NCBI GenBank assembly: GCA_900473415.1
Contig: UCLR01000037.1
Coordinates: forward strand, 1 to 32,476
Origin: Hyphomicrobiales bacterium
GTDB lineage: Bacteria > Pseudomonadota > Alphaproteobacteria > Rhizobiales > Beijerinckiaceae
DNA length: 32,476 nucleotides
Direction of reading: 5' to 3'
In this document: one piece after another, positions 22,894 to 31,140 of the stretch
How positions within the stretch are numbered: position 1 is the first letter of the stretch
Layout: each line of letters starts with the position of its first letter
Notes under the pieces: model-generated
Seen by the model: only the letters and a program-made list of their open reading frames with translations
What the model was told of the DNA's origin: nothing
The model's database searches: none
Translations under genes and position numbers: made by a program

Positions 22894-22992
22894 AAGCTCG
22901 CGCCGACGTGCCGGGATCGCCCCGGCTGAGCTGGTCAGGGTTGCTGGGCCGGGGCGATTTCGGCGTCCAGCTCGCGATGGTCTTGGGAGCGA

Positions 22993-23721
22993 TCAGGCGC
23001 GGTTCTTGAAGCGCCAGCTCTCGTTGCCGGTCTCGATGATGTCGCAGTGATGCGTGAGCCGATCCAACATGGCGGTCGTCATCTTGGCGTCGGCGAAGAT
23101 CTGGGGCCAATCGGCGAAGGCGAGATTGGTGGTGATGATGATCGAGGTGTTCTCGTAGAGCTTGCTGATCAGGTGGAAGAGCAACTGCGCACCGGCCTGG
23201 CTGAAGGGCAGATAGCCGAGCTCATCGATGATGACGAGATCCTGGCGCAGCAGGGCTTCGACAATGCGCCCGCTCTTGCCGGCGGCCTTTTCCTGTTCGA
23301 GCTGATTGACCAGGTCGACGAGGTTGAAGAAGCGGCCGCGGGCACGCGCCCGGATGACGGCAGCGGCGATCGCGATGGCGAGATGGGTCTTTCCCGTTCC
23401 GGTACCGCCGATCAGGATGAGATTGCGCCTGGCGTCGATGAACTCGCCGGCAGCGAGCTCGCGGATGTGTCCCTCGTCCACCGGCGTGTCGTCGAAGATG
23501 AAGGCATCGAGATCCTTCAGCACCGGGAATCTGGCGCCGCTGATGCGATAGTTGATTGAACGCGACTGGCGATGGGTCAGCTCCGCGCGGATCAGGCTCG
23601 CCAGCAGGGGATAGATCTCTTCGCGGCGGCTCAGGCCTTTGCCGGCGATCTCGTCGAAGCTGGCGCGCATGCCGTAGAGCTTGAGGCTGGTCATCGCCTC
23701 GATCAGTTGGTGACGTTCCAT
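22993..23721 (-). CDS. istB: IS21 helper ATPase IstB
   Basis: The AAA+ ATPase that assists IS21 transposition, 242 residues. Walker A is GGTGTGKTHL (105-114), Walker B DLVIIDELGY (161-170), sensor 1 TTNLAF (197-202), and the N-terminal LKLYGMRASFDE segment is typical of IstB. IstB selects target DNA and stimulates the IstA transposase. Its ATG shares a base with the istA stop (TGATG). Length is normal and no frameshift is seen, so it should be functional. Confidence 0.95.
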   Translation of the reverse strand: MERHQLIEAMTSLKLYGMRASFDEIAGKGLSRREEIYPLLASLIRAELTHRQSRSINYRISGARFPVLKDLDAFIFDDTPVDEGHIRELAAGEFIDARRNLILIGGTGTGKTHLAIAIAAAVIRARARGRFFNLVDLVNQLEQEKAAGKSGRIVEALLRQDLVIIDELGYLPFSQAGAQLLFHLISKLYENTSIIITTNLAFADWPQIFADAKMTTAMLDRLTHHCDIIETGNESWRFKNRA

Positions 23722-25229
23722 CAGGCGGCTTCCCTTCTCTTGCGCAGGTTGTCGTATCGGGCGCAGTCGGCGACCGGCTCGGTCTTGAGCCTGAGGGCGT
23801 CGGGTGTGGTGATGCTGGCTGGCACGGGCAGTTGGCGACGGCGCGCCAGGATCGCCATGACGACGTCGCCACTGGCGATACCGGCCGCGAGCGCCTCGGT
23901 GCAGGCCTCCGCCACAGCGGCAATGCCATCCTCGGGGACGCGGCCGAGGATCTTCACGAACTGGCGGTCGCCATCGGCATGACGCCGCAGCTTCTCACGC
24001 ACCGCGGTGAGCGGCGCCGGCAAATCCCAGTCCTTGAACGGCGCGCCGTTGCGCAGAGCGCCCGGCTTGCGCATCAGCACCGGCAGATAGTGCCAGGGAT
24101 CATAGACGACCTGATCGCGCTTGAAGCTGCGGGGATGGTCGGCGACCGTCTCGCCATCGAGCAGCACGACGATCCGGTCGGCATAGGCGCGCACCAGCAC
24201 GGCGCGGCCGGCGGCCCGGGCATCGACGCTGTACTTGTTGCGATCATGCGTGATCAGGCAGGTCGTGGTCGCCCGCATCGGCTTCTCGACGAAGCCGGCG
24301 AAGGGGCCCAGATACGGCATCAGCCGCGTCTTCTCCTCTTCGAAGATCTCGATGACAGACCGATCGCGGAACTCGGGATGCTTCGCCCGTCGGGCATAGG
24401 CGACACATTGGTCGGCAAGCCAGGCATTAAGCTCGTCGAGCGTCTTCACCTTCGGCCGCGGGCGGAACAGCAGATCGCGGATCGTGCCGACCTGGTTCTC
24501 GATCTGGCCCTTCTCCCAGCCGGCCGCCGGCGTGCAGGCCACAGGCTCGACGAGGTGATGCGAGCAGAGCTGAAGGAAGCGCCGGTTGTACTCCCGGGCG
24601 CGGCCGACGAAGACGGTCTCCACCGCCGTCTTCATGTTGTCGTAGATGCCGCGCCGGCAGACCCCGCCATAGAAAGCGAAGGCCTTGTCGTGCGCGTCGA
24701 AGACCATCTCCTGCGTCTCGCGGAAATAGGCGCGCACGATCGGCATCCGGCTATAGGCCAGCCGCATCTGGGCGACCTTCACGACCACGGGCAGTCCGTG
24801 GAGTTCGATCGCCTCATGGCTCCAGTCGAACTGATAGGCCTCGCCGGGGTCGAAGCGCAGCGGAATGAAGGCCTGCGCCGGCAGCCGTGCGCGATCGGCC
24901 CGCCAGGCCTTCACGAACCGATGGACGCTGTCATGAGCTCCGTCGTAGCCGCGACCACGCAGTTCCTCGAAAAGCCGGATCGTGGAGCGTCGCTCGCGCC
25001 GGGGCAGCCGGTCTTCGGCCTCGAGGATCGTCGTCAGCGTATCGACCCAGGCTCCCAGCTTCCGCCGCGGCTGGACCTCGCGCTTGTAGGTGAACTCGGT
25101 CGCGCCGGAGCGGAGCACTTTGCGAACCGTGTCGCGCGCAATGCCGAGCTCTCGCGCGATCCGCTTGATCCCCTTGCCGTTCTGGAAATGCTCGAACCGG
25201 ATCCGACCGATCGTCTCCACACCCGTCAT
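23721..25229 (-). CDS. istA: IS21 transposase IstA
   Basis: A DDE transposase of 502 residues. An N-terminal helix-turn-helix (about residues 15-40, KRIARELGIARDTVRKVL) binds the end repeats. The catalytic triad is visible as D135 in YQFDWSHE, D197 in GIYDNMKTAV, and E244 in GWEKGQIENQVG. A C-terminal basic region follows. The gene is full length without internal stops, indicating a recent or active insertion. A long open frame on the opposite strand is only a high-GC shadow. Confidence 0.95.
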   Translation of the reverse strand: MTGVETIGRIRFEHFQNGKGIKRIARELGIARDTVRKVLRSGATEFTYKREVQPRRKLGAWVDTLTTILEAEDRLPRRERRSTIRLFEELRGRGYDGAHDSVHRFVKAWRADRARLPAQAFIPLRFDPGEAYQFDWSHEAIELHGLPVVVKVAQMRLAYSRMPIVRAYFRETQEMVFDAHDKAFAFYGGVCRRGIYDNMKTAVETVFVGRAREYNRRFLQLCSHHLVEPVACTPAAGWEKGQIENQVGTIRDLLFRPRPKVKTLDELNAWLADQCVAYARRAKHPEFRDRSVIEIFEEEKTRLMPYLGPFAGFVEKPMRATTTCLITHDRNKYSVDARAAGRAVLVRAYADRIVVLLDGETVADHPRSFKRDQVVYDPWHYLPVLMRKPGALRNGAPFKDWDLPAPLTAVREKLRRHADGDRQFVKILGRVPEDGIAAVAEACTEALAAGIASGDVVMAILARRRQLPVPASITTPDALRLKTEPVADCARYDNLRKRREAA

Positions 25230-25275
25230 CCCCGGACCCTTCCGAAAAGACGGAAGGATCAGCCGCAGCCGATAA

Positions 25276-25302
25276 CAGGGGGGCTAACCTTCAAAGCGAT
25301 AA
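25276..25302 (-). repeat. IS21 right-end inverted repeat
   Basis: CAGGGGGGCTAACC... through GCGATAA; the partner of 22867-22893 with two mismatches. GGGGC and GCCCC just outside it (25305-25319) form a small hairpin. Confidence 0.8.
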
Positions 25303-25323
25303 CCGCCCCTCACGGGGCCAACA

Positions 25324-25613
25324 TTGCAGGCGATCTCACAGTCTGGCTTCAGCTCCGCGACGAACAGCTCCGCCTTCACCTACAACGTCGCCAACCAGCG
25401 CATCAGCCAACCTGGCCGGATTGCGCCAGCTGCGGACGTTGGAGCATTCCCCAGATCCGGACATCCGCGGCTGCGTGCCTGGGCCGATTGCGGAACGAGC
25501 AGGGCGGTTGCGTGCCATGCGTCAGGTCAGAGATCCGATTGCGGCCAGAAAGGGGATTTGGCGCGGGCTTCAACCTGGCGCGACAAGTCCGCGCCCGATT
25601 GGTCTCTGGTTCC
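25324..25613. other. Gene-free gap between IS21 and PP2C gene
   Basis: About 290 bp with open frames on both strands but none with recognisable protein features or a ribosome binding site. It may be remnant sequence of a gene interrupted before the IS21 insertion. It is the 3' flank of the PP2C gene; no terminator hairpin with T-run was found. Confidence 0.4.
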
Positions 25614-26624
25614 TCACCGATCGAACGCGACTCCGAGATAGGTGCGATCGTCGGTCCAGCTGTCGTGTGCCGAGCCCTTCACACTGGCATAGGGACCGAT
25701 CTTGTCGGGGTCGAGCCGCTCGACCTCCGCGAAGCTGGCTTCCCACGCCGCTACGCCGAATGCTTCGGGCTCGGCGAAATATCCATCGCTGAAGAGCTCG
25801 AGCCTCGAAACGTCGGCCGAGGGATAATCCGCAGTGAATACATGCCGCTCGGCGACAGGGAACCCGTCGAGCACGCCATAGCCCAAATCGCTGCTGGGAT
25901 GGTTGGCGAAGACTCGCTGGCCGCTGATACCGCTGTCGACCAGGCGCTCGATCTCGGCCCGCGAGATCGTCGGCATTTCCTCATCGCAGAGATGCAGCAC
26001 ATGTGCTCTCACCGTGGCGCAAGCCTCCGCACCCAGTCCGGTCGGCGGCTCGCGCAATCCGTTCCAGACGGCATTGTCTGAGATCCTGCGCTGGGACAGC
26101 GGATCGGCCCGCATCTTGCCGAGATGAGCCCAGCACTCGCGCCGGATCAACGCCGTCACCCGGTCGAGCGGCTTTGCCTCGACATGGTGGATGGTGCCCA
26201 GGGTTTTCCCACCGAGCCGGATGCCGGAATCCCCGATCGAGACCAACTGCAGCGCCCGGCCGTCATGATAGCCGAGCGCCAGCGTGCACCCGATCCGGGC
26301 AACGTGGTCGGTCGATGCCTTTTCCAGAAGGCCATGAGCGGCATAGCCCGCGCGCAAGGCGTCGCCCAGGGCCTTGACGAGCCTGTCTACCCGATCCTGC
26401 CCGCCGCGAACGCTCAAATCCTCGGCCAGGAGGAAGCGGGCGACCTCCGCCGCCACCAAGTGTGAGGCGAAGCGGCCGGCTCGCATCGCGCCGAAGCGGC
26501 GCCCGCTGCGGTCGGTTACCCCGTCGATCACGGCATAGCCGCGGCCCGGCAGGATGACGACGCTGTCCTCGTTCTCCTCGGGCGTGGCGAAGCGCTTGCC
26601 GAGGCTAAAGCATTCGATCTGCAT
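25614..26624 (-). CDS. PP2C-like protein phosphatase
   Basis: A soluble 336-residue protein with the PP2C motif order: NEDS (metal Asp20), YAVIDGVTD (metal Asp34), IGCTLAL then SIGDSGIRL (129-137), LFSDGYF, and near the end WTDDRTYLGVAF, which supplies the last metal-binding Asp. No signal peptide, transmembrane helix, or added sensor domain is visible, so it is a stand-alone cytoplasmic phosphatase. Its start is 45 bp after the binding-protein stop on the same strand, so the two are probably co-transcribed. No cognate kinase is in the window. Whether it dephosphorylates proteins or a small molecule connected to the importer is unknown. No strong ribosome binding site is seen at the chosen ATG. 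Confidence 0.75.
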   Translation of the reverse strand: MQIECFSLGKRFATPEENEDSVVILPGRGYAVIDGVTDRSGRRFGAMRAGRFASHLVAAEVARFLLAEDLSVRGGQDRVDRLVKALGDALRAGYAAHGLLEKASTDHVARIGCTLALGYHDGRALQLVSIGDSGIRLGGKTLGTIHHVEAKPLDRVTALIRRECWAHLGKMRADPLSQRRISDNAVWNGLREPPTGLGAEACATVRAHVLHLCDEEMPTISRAEIERLVDSGISGQRVFANHPSSDLGYGVLDGFPVAERHVFTADYPSADVSRLELFSDGYFAEPEAFGVAAWEASFAEVERLDPDKIGPYASVKGSAHDSWTDDRTYLGVAFDR

Positions 26625-26669
26625 GGTCGTCGTCGAGTCCGGCGATCAGCGCGTGGCCGTCACCCCCTG

Positions 26670-27656
26670 TCAATTGCCGGTCACCTGCCGCCACTTCTCG
26701 ATCATCGCCTTCGTGCCGCCGAGTTCCTCGACCGACTTGAGCTTGACCAGGGTCAGTTCCGAGAGCGGCTTCACATCACCCGGCGCGGCGACGTCCTTGC
26801 GCACCGAGCGACGCCCGGCCTCCTTGACCAGCGCCTCCTGCGTCTTCTTCGACAAGGCCCAGTCGATGAAACGCTTTGCTGGCTCCGGGTTCGGCGCGCC
26901 CTTCAGCATCGCCACCCCATCGGGAGAGGTCGTCGTGCCGTCCTCGATATAGGTGATTTTGACCGGCGCACCGCCGGCGACATATTCGAGCGCGTTGTCC
27001 TCGAGCGTCAGACCGAGCGGCGCCTCGCCATCGGCGACGAAACGCGGGACGGCGCCGGAGCTGTCGGAGAAGACGAAGTTCTTGGCAAGCTTGCCGTAAT
27101 TCTCCCAGCCTTTGTCGCCGCCGGCCGTCAGCACCGTCGTCATCTGTTGGAAAGCCGAGCCGGAATTATCGACGCGGGCCGAAGCGACCTTGCCCTTCCA
27201 TTTGGGATCGGAAAGCGCAGCCCAGGTCTTCGGGATATCGGCCTCCTTGACCATGCGATTATTGACCATGAGCACGTAGATCACGGTCGTGTAAGGCGTC
27301 CAAGCCGGACTGCTGATGAAGCGCTCGTCGATGGCACCCTGGTCCTTCGGGGCATAGGGCGCGAGCAGGTCGGCATTCTCGCCCAGCAGCGATCCGGTGA
27401 CGCTCCAGATCACGTCGGCCTTGGGCGCACCGGCCTCGGCGCGGGCGCGGCGGAAGACATCGCCTGAACCGAGCTGGACGACCTCGGCCTTGATCCCGGT
27501 CTCGGTCTCGAAGAGCGGGATCATCTTCTGCACGATCGACGATTTGTGAGCGGTGTAGAGGACGACCTTGTTGTCAGCGGCGACGGCCGCCCCCGTAGCA
27601 CCAAGGAGCCCCGCCGCCGCCAAGATGCACCTGGCCCAGTTGCTGCTCGACGTCAT
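26670..27656 (-). CDS. Periplasmic substrate-binding protein (FbpA/AfuA/2-aminoethylphosphonate type)
   Basis: A secreted binding protein of 328 residues. Signal peptide MTSSSNW... has a hydrophobic core and ends at AAVA (about residue 26). The mature part reads KVVLYTAHKSSIVQKMIPLFE, ADVIWSVTGS, WTPYTTVIYVLMVNN and GAPNPEPAKRFIDWALS, typical of the class that binds ferric iron or 2-aminoethylphosphonate. GGGGAG precedes the ATG at 27656, which decides it over a longer frame. It is divergent from its ATPase and permease. Compared with the binding protein at 3064-4392 it lacks the C-terminal helical tail. Ligand unknown. Confidence 0.88.
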   Translation of the reverse strand: MTSSSNWARCILAAAGLLGATGAAVAADNKVVLYTAHKSSIVQKMIPLFETETGIKAEVVQLGSGDVFRRARAEAGAPKADVIWSVTGSLLGENADLLAPYAPKDQGAIDERFISSPAWTPYTTVIYVLMVNNRMVKEADIPKTWAALSDPKWKGKVASARVDNSGSAFQQMTTVLTAGGDKGWENYGKLAKNFVFSDSSGAVPRFVADGEAPLGLTLEDNALEYVAGGAPVKITYIEDGTTTSPDGVAMLKGAPNPEPAKRFIDWALSKKTQEALVKEAGRRSVRKDVAAPGDVKPLSELTLVKLKSVEELGGTKAMIEKWRQVTGN

Positions 27657-27774
27657 GATCCGCTCCCCAAATCTCTTCTCATCGCGCCGATCTGCGCCGG
27701 CGAACGATCGGCCATCTTGCCGTCCAATCGCGGCCATGCGCAACTGGGCAAGGGGGCGGGGATTCTTTGCCGGC
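27657..27774. promoter_or_regulatory. Divergent promoter region of the fourth importer
   Basis: 118 bp separate the binding-protein and ATPase starts, so both promoters must lie here. I could not assign -35/-10 boxes or a convincing operator. The ATPase's ribosome binding site is weak, with a G-rich AGGGGGCGGGG about 15 bases before its ATG. Confidence 0.5.
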
Positions 27775-28812
27775 ATGGCCTATCTGAACGTCGAAGGTGC
27801 GATCAAGCACTATGGGGCTACGACAGCACTGAACGGCGTGTCCTTCACCGTCGCGAAGGGCGAGTTCTTCACGCTGCTCGGTCCATCCGGTTGTGGGAAA
27901 ACGACCCTGCTGCGCTCGATCGCCGGCTTCTCGCAGCTCTCTGCAGGCAGGGTCACGCTAGACGGCACGGACTTGCTGGCGGTGCCGCCGCACAAGCGCG
28001 ACATCGGCATGGTCTTCCAGGATTATGCGATCTTCCCGCACCTGACGGTCGCCGACAATGTCGCTTTTGGTCTCAAGGCGCGCAAGATTGCCGCTTCCGA
28101 GATCAGCGACCGCGTCGCGGAGGCGCTGGCGACCGTCCGCCTTTCGGCGCTTTCCGAGCGCTTACCGGCGGCGCTCTCGGGTGGGCAACAGCAGCGCATC
28201 GGCATCGCCAGGGCGATGGTGGTGAAGCCGCGCCTGCTCCTCATGGACGAGCCGCTCTCCAATCTCGACGCCAAGCTCCGGCTCGACCTGCGCGACGAGA
28301 TTCGAGATATCCAACGGACGATCGGCATCGCGGCGATCTACGTCACCCATGATCAAGAGGAGGCGCTAGCGATTTCCGACCGGATCTGCGTGATGGACAG
28401 TGGCTCGATTGAGCAGATCGGCACGCCGCAGCAGATCTATGGCCAGCCGGCGACACGCTTCGTCGCCTCCTTCGTAGGGACGATGAACCTGTTCGCGCCG
28501 GCCGCCTTCGGCTTGCCGGACGTGCCGGGCGTGGCGCAATGGGCCCTCCGGCCGGAGCGCCTGCGCCTCGCCGAGGCGGGCGCAAGCGATGATTCCAGTT
28601 TTGCCGGATTGGTCGAGCATTTCACCTATCTCGGCCGTGAGGCGCATCTTACCGTTCAGGCGCAGGGGCATCGGCTCGTCGCGCAGATCGCCGCGCCTCC
28701 CGCGGACCTCGCCATTGAGGCGGGCCGGGAGATCCAGCTGAGCTTCGACAGAGCCGATCTGCAGGCCTTCGATGCCGCAGGGCGGCGCGTCCGGACGGAG
28801 CGTGTGGCATGA
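27775..28812 (+). CDS. ABC importer ATP-binding protein (FbpC/PotA type)
   Basis: A 345-residue ATPase. Walker A GPSGCGKT, Q-loop MVFQDYAIFPHL, signature LSGGQQQRIGIARAM, Walker B LLLMDEPLSNLD, and H-loop VTHDQEEAL, followed by a TOBE-like C-terminal half (WALRPERLRL, YLGREAHLTV). The ATG at 27775 begins MAYLNVEGAIKHYG, the natural start of the domain; an in-frame ATG 13 codons upstream is possible. Its stop overlaps the permease start by ATGA. Energises the fused permease downstream, with the binding protein coded divergently. Confidence 0.93.
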   Translation: MAYLNVEGAIKHYGATTALNGVSFTVAKGEFFTLLGPSGCGKTTLLRSIAGFSQLSAGRVTLDGTDLLAVPPHKRDIGMVFQDYAIFPHLTVADNVAFGLKARKIAASEISDRVAEALATVRLSALSERLPAALSGGQQQRIGIARAMVVKPRLLLMDEPLSNLDAKLRLDLRDEIRDIQRTIGIAAIYVTHDQEEALAISDRICVMDSGSIEQIGTPQQIYGQPATRFVASFVGTMNLFAPAAFGLPDVPGVAQWALRPERLRLAEAGASDDSSFAGLVEHFTYLGREAHLTVQAQGHRLVAQIAAPPADLAIEAGREIQLSFDRADLQAFDAAGRRVRTERVA

Positions 28813-30482
28813 GCGCGGTCGCCTTCCTGGCCGGACGCGGCGGCTGGCGCCCGGATTTCTGGACGCTCGTCGCGGTGGCGGCTTGGGCGATCTTGATCGT
28901 TCTGCTGCTCATTCCGCTCGGCCTGGTGCTGGTCTCCAGCGTTCGCGACGAGAGCGGCGAGCTCACCCTTGCCAACTGGCAGAGGCTGTTCACCAGCGCC
29001 CGCTATTTCAACGCCCTCGTCAACACACTTATCGTCGGTTTCGGTGGCTTGGCGGGCGCGCTCCTGCTCGGCTCGGTCATGGCTTTCTGCATGGCCCGCA
29101 TCCAGATCGCGGGCGGTCGCTTCGTTTCGATCATGGCGATCCTGGCGCTGGTCTCGCCGCCCTTCATCGGCGCCTATTCCTGGATCGTGCTGTTCGGCTC
29201 GGGCGGCATCGTCAGGCAGACCCTGATGGGCTGGGGCATCTTCATGCCGCCGATCTATGGCCTCTGGGGCATCCTCATCGTCTTCGCCTTCAAGTTCTAT
29301 CCTTACGTCTACCTGCTGACGTCCGGCGCCCTCGCCAACGTCAATCGCTCGCTGGAGGAGGCGGCGGAGAATCTCGGGTTGACGCCATTTCAGCGCGTGA
29401 TGAAGATCTCGTTCCCGCTGGTCCTGCCCGCCCTTTCGGCCGGCGGGCTATTGGCGCTGATCCACGCGATCGCCGATTTCGGCACGCCCCGTCTGCTCGG
29501 ACGCGGTTTCAACGTGCTGGCGACCGAGGCTTATACCGCCTATTCCGCCGAGATCGGCTCCAATCTCGGCATGGCGACCACGCTCAGCCTGGTGCTGATC
29601 CTGATGTCGATGATCTTCGTCTTCATCCAGCGCTACATGTCGCGGCGCAACGTCTATCACAGCAACCTGATCAACCGACCCGAGAAGATCCGGCTACGCG
29701 GCTTTGCCAGTGTCGCGGCCCATGCGGCGGTCTATTTCATCGCGCTCGGCGGCGCGATGCCGGCGATCATTGCTGCGATCTATTCGGTGCGGAAGACGAA
29801 CGGGCCGGTGTTCCAGCCCGGCTTCGGCCTGGAAAGCTACAGCCGCATCATCGCCACGCTCGGCGATGTCGTGCGCAACTCGCTGCTGTTCTCCGGCGCC
29901 TCCGTGCTGCTGATCGTGGTCATCGGCACGCTGATCGGCTGTCTGGTGGCAAGGCGTAACACCGCCCACAGTTCGCTGCTCGATGCGACCCTAATGGTGC
30001 CCTATGTCATGCCGGGTATCGTCGTCGGCGTCGCCTTCATCGCGGCTTTTAACACTCCGCCGCTGGTGATGACCGGCACGGCGGCGATCATCATCCTCTC
30101 CGTCTTCATCCGGCGCCTGCCCTATGCCGTGCGTTCCTCGGCAGCGGCGCTGAGGCAGGTCGGGCCGAGCGTTGAGGAGGCGGCGATCTCGCTCGGCTAC
30201 AGCCCAGTCCAGGCCTTCCTGAAAGTCACCATCCCGCTGATTCTGCCCGGCATCGTCGCCGGCGCGATGCTGTCGTTCGTGACGGCGGTCAACGAGCTCT
30301 CATCGTCGCTTGTGCTCTACGTTGGTGGAACGATCACGATGCCGGTCAAGATCTACATCGCGATCAACGATGGCGACTACGGCACGGCCGCCTCGCTGTC
30401 GACGATCCTACTCGTGCTCAGTGGCAGTGCGATCTACCTGGCCTTCCGTCTGTTGGGACGTGACGAGCGCGCGCTGCTGTAG
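28809..30482 (+). CDS. ABC importer permease, two fused transmembrane modules
   Basis: An inner-membrane permease of 557 residues with two BPD-type modules. Each has an EAA loop: EEAAENLGLTPFQRVMKISFP and EEAAISLGYSPVQAFLKVTIP. The first helix starts near residue 20. The architecture equals the permease at 1183-2904 and is typical of AfuB/FbpB and AepW-type permeases. It is translationally coupled to the ATPase. A small gene fragment begins immediately after its stop. Confidence 0.92.
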   Translation: MSAVAFLAGRGGWRPDFWTLVAVAAWAILIVLLLIPLGLVLVSSVRDESGELTLANWQRLFTSARYFNALVNTLIVGFGGLAGALLLGSVMAFCMARIQIAGGRFVSIMAILALVSPPFIGAYSWIVLFGSGGIVRQTLMGWGIFMPPIYGLWGILIVFAFKFYPYVYLLTSGALANVNRSLEEAAENLGLTPFQRVMKISFPLVLPALSAGGLLALIHAIADFGTPRLLGRGFNVLATEAYTAYSAEIGSNLGMATTLSLVLILMSMIFVFIQRYMSRRNVYHSNLINRPEKIRLRGFASVAAHAAVYFIALGGAMPAIIAAIYSVRKTNGPVFQPGFGLESYSRIIATLGDVVRNSLLFSGASVLLIVVIGTLIGCLVARRNTAHSSLLDATLMVPYVMPGIVVGVAFIAAFNTPPLVMTGTAAIIILSVFIRRLPYAVRSSAAALRQVGPSVEEAAISLGYSPVQAFLKVTIPLILPGIVAGAMLSFVTAVNELSSSLVLYVGGTITMPVKIYIAINDGDYGTAASLSTILLVLSGSAIYLAFRLLGRDERALL

Positions 30483-30592
30483 GCAAGCATTCGCTGACAG
30501 TCACGCCGGACAGCCTAGAGAAAGCTTGGGGCTGCCATGCCGATTATCTCGCCGGGACAGCAAAATGGGAGCAGTGGTACATCCAAGAGCGC

Positions 30593-30946
30593 GTGCGTGA
30601 GACCAAGGAGTTCAAAGCGCGCGGAACGGAAAGCTCTCGTACCGGGGCAGCCCGCAGCTTACGCGATACCGCCTTTTCCCGCCGCGGAATCGCCTTCCTA
30701 CATGAGGCCTCCCGCTACCGCGGCAAAGCGAACTACCGCGACGCGATCTACCTGGCACATGGCCGGTCAGTCCCGCGCCTGCTTGACGGTTTCATAGACG
30801 ACCTTTCAGCAACGCTCGCCGGCTTCGCCGCGATGGCGGAAGGTTATGTGTCGAAACGGATCGGCCGAGACGCCTGGACCGCGTTCATCGATGACTTAGA
30901 GGAGAAGCGCTCCCTTTCGATATCCCCAAAAGACGAGTGGAGCTGA
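30593..30946 (+). CDS. Small unrecognised protein, probably 5'-truncated
   Basis: From a GTG at 30593 the frame codes 117 residues ending ...SPKDEWS. It is rich in Arg, Asp and aromatic residues (SLRDTAFSRRGIAFLHEA, YRGKANYRDAIYLAHGR) and looks like a globular helical protein. The same frame is open upstream to 30464 and reads like protein from about 30500 (YLAGTAKWEQWYIQERV), but contains no ATG, GTG or TTG start in that part. I do not recognise the family. Either the true start is a rare codon, or the gene lost its 5' end when it was joined to the permease's 3' end. No regulator-like HTH is seen. Confidence 0.5.
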   Translation: MRETKEFKARGTESSRTGAARSLRDTAFSRRGIAFLHEASRYRGKANYRDAIYLAHGRSVPRLLDGFIDDLSATLAGFAAMAEGYVSKRIGRDAWTAFIDDLEEKRSLSISPKDEWS

Positions 30947-31140
30947 AGGCTTTCGCTGTTGCTACCGCCCGAACGCGTTGGGCGCGTCCTTTCGAAACCG
31001 GTCTAAATCTCTTGGCTTGCGTTCGCTGATTGTTCTATGGTCGGCGCATGGCGAAACGGCCCCATCTGCGCCTCGTTCCGCAACCAAAACACAGCGGCGC
31101 CTTTCGGCGGGCCGTCGGTCCAGGGAACGCAGGCCGGGAT
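30947..31140. other. Short gap between convergent genes
   Basis: Holds no recognised gene. A promoter-like pair on plus (CTTGGC, then CTATGG about 18 bases later, near 31012-31040) is followed by an ATG at 31048 and a short frame that runs antisense into the MalY-type gene; this looks like chance or the cut start of a lost gene. No terminator for either convergent gene is evident. Confidence 0.3.

Larger units (their letters stand above)
22839..25323 (-). mobile_element. IS21-family insertion sequence, apparently intact
   Basis: The element carries istA and istB in the usual order on minus, coupled by TGATG. Its ends hold matching inverted repeats: 22867-22893 and 25276-25302 agree at 25 of 27 bases. 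The left end has two tandem copies of an ATCGC-TTGAAG--AGCCCCC motif (about 22845-22866 and 22869-22890), the multiple-repeat arrangement typical of IS21 transposase sites. TG...CA outer ends at 22839 and 25323 are a best guess. No convincing target duplication was found. Confidence 0.8.

Noticed and set aside
25324..25641. 105-codon open frame after the IS21 right end
   Set aside because: Low-complexity-free but unrecognisable, no ribosome binding site, and it overlaps the PP2C 3' end on the other strand.
23832..26081. Very long open frame on plus, opposite istA and the PP2C gene
   Set aside because: It is antisense to istA, whose catalytic motifs are intact, and its translation shows no family features; GC-rich third positions produce such shadows.
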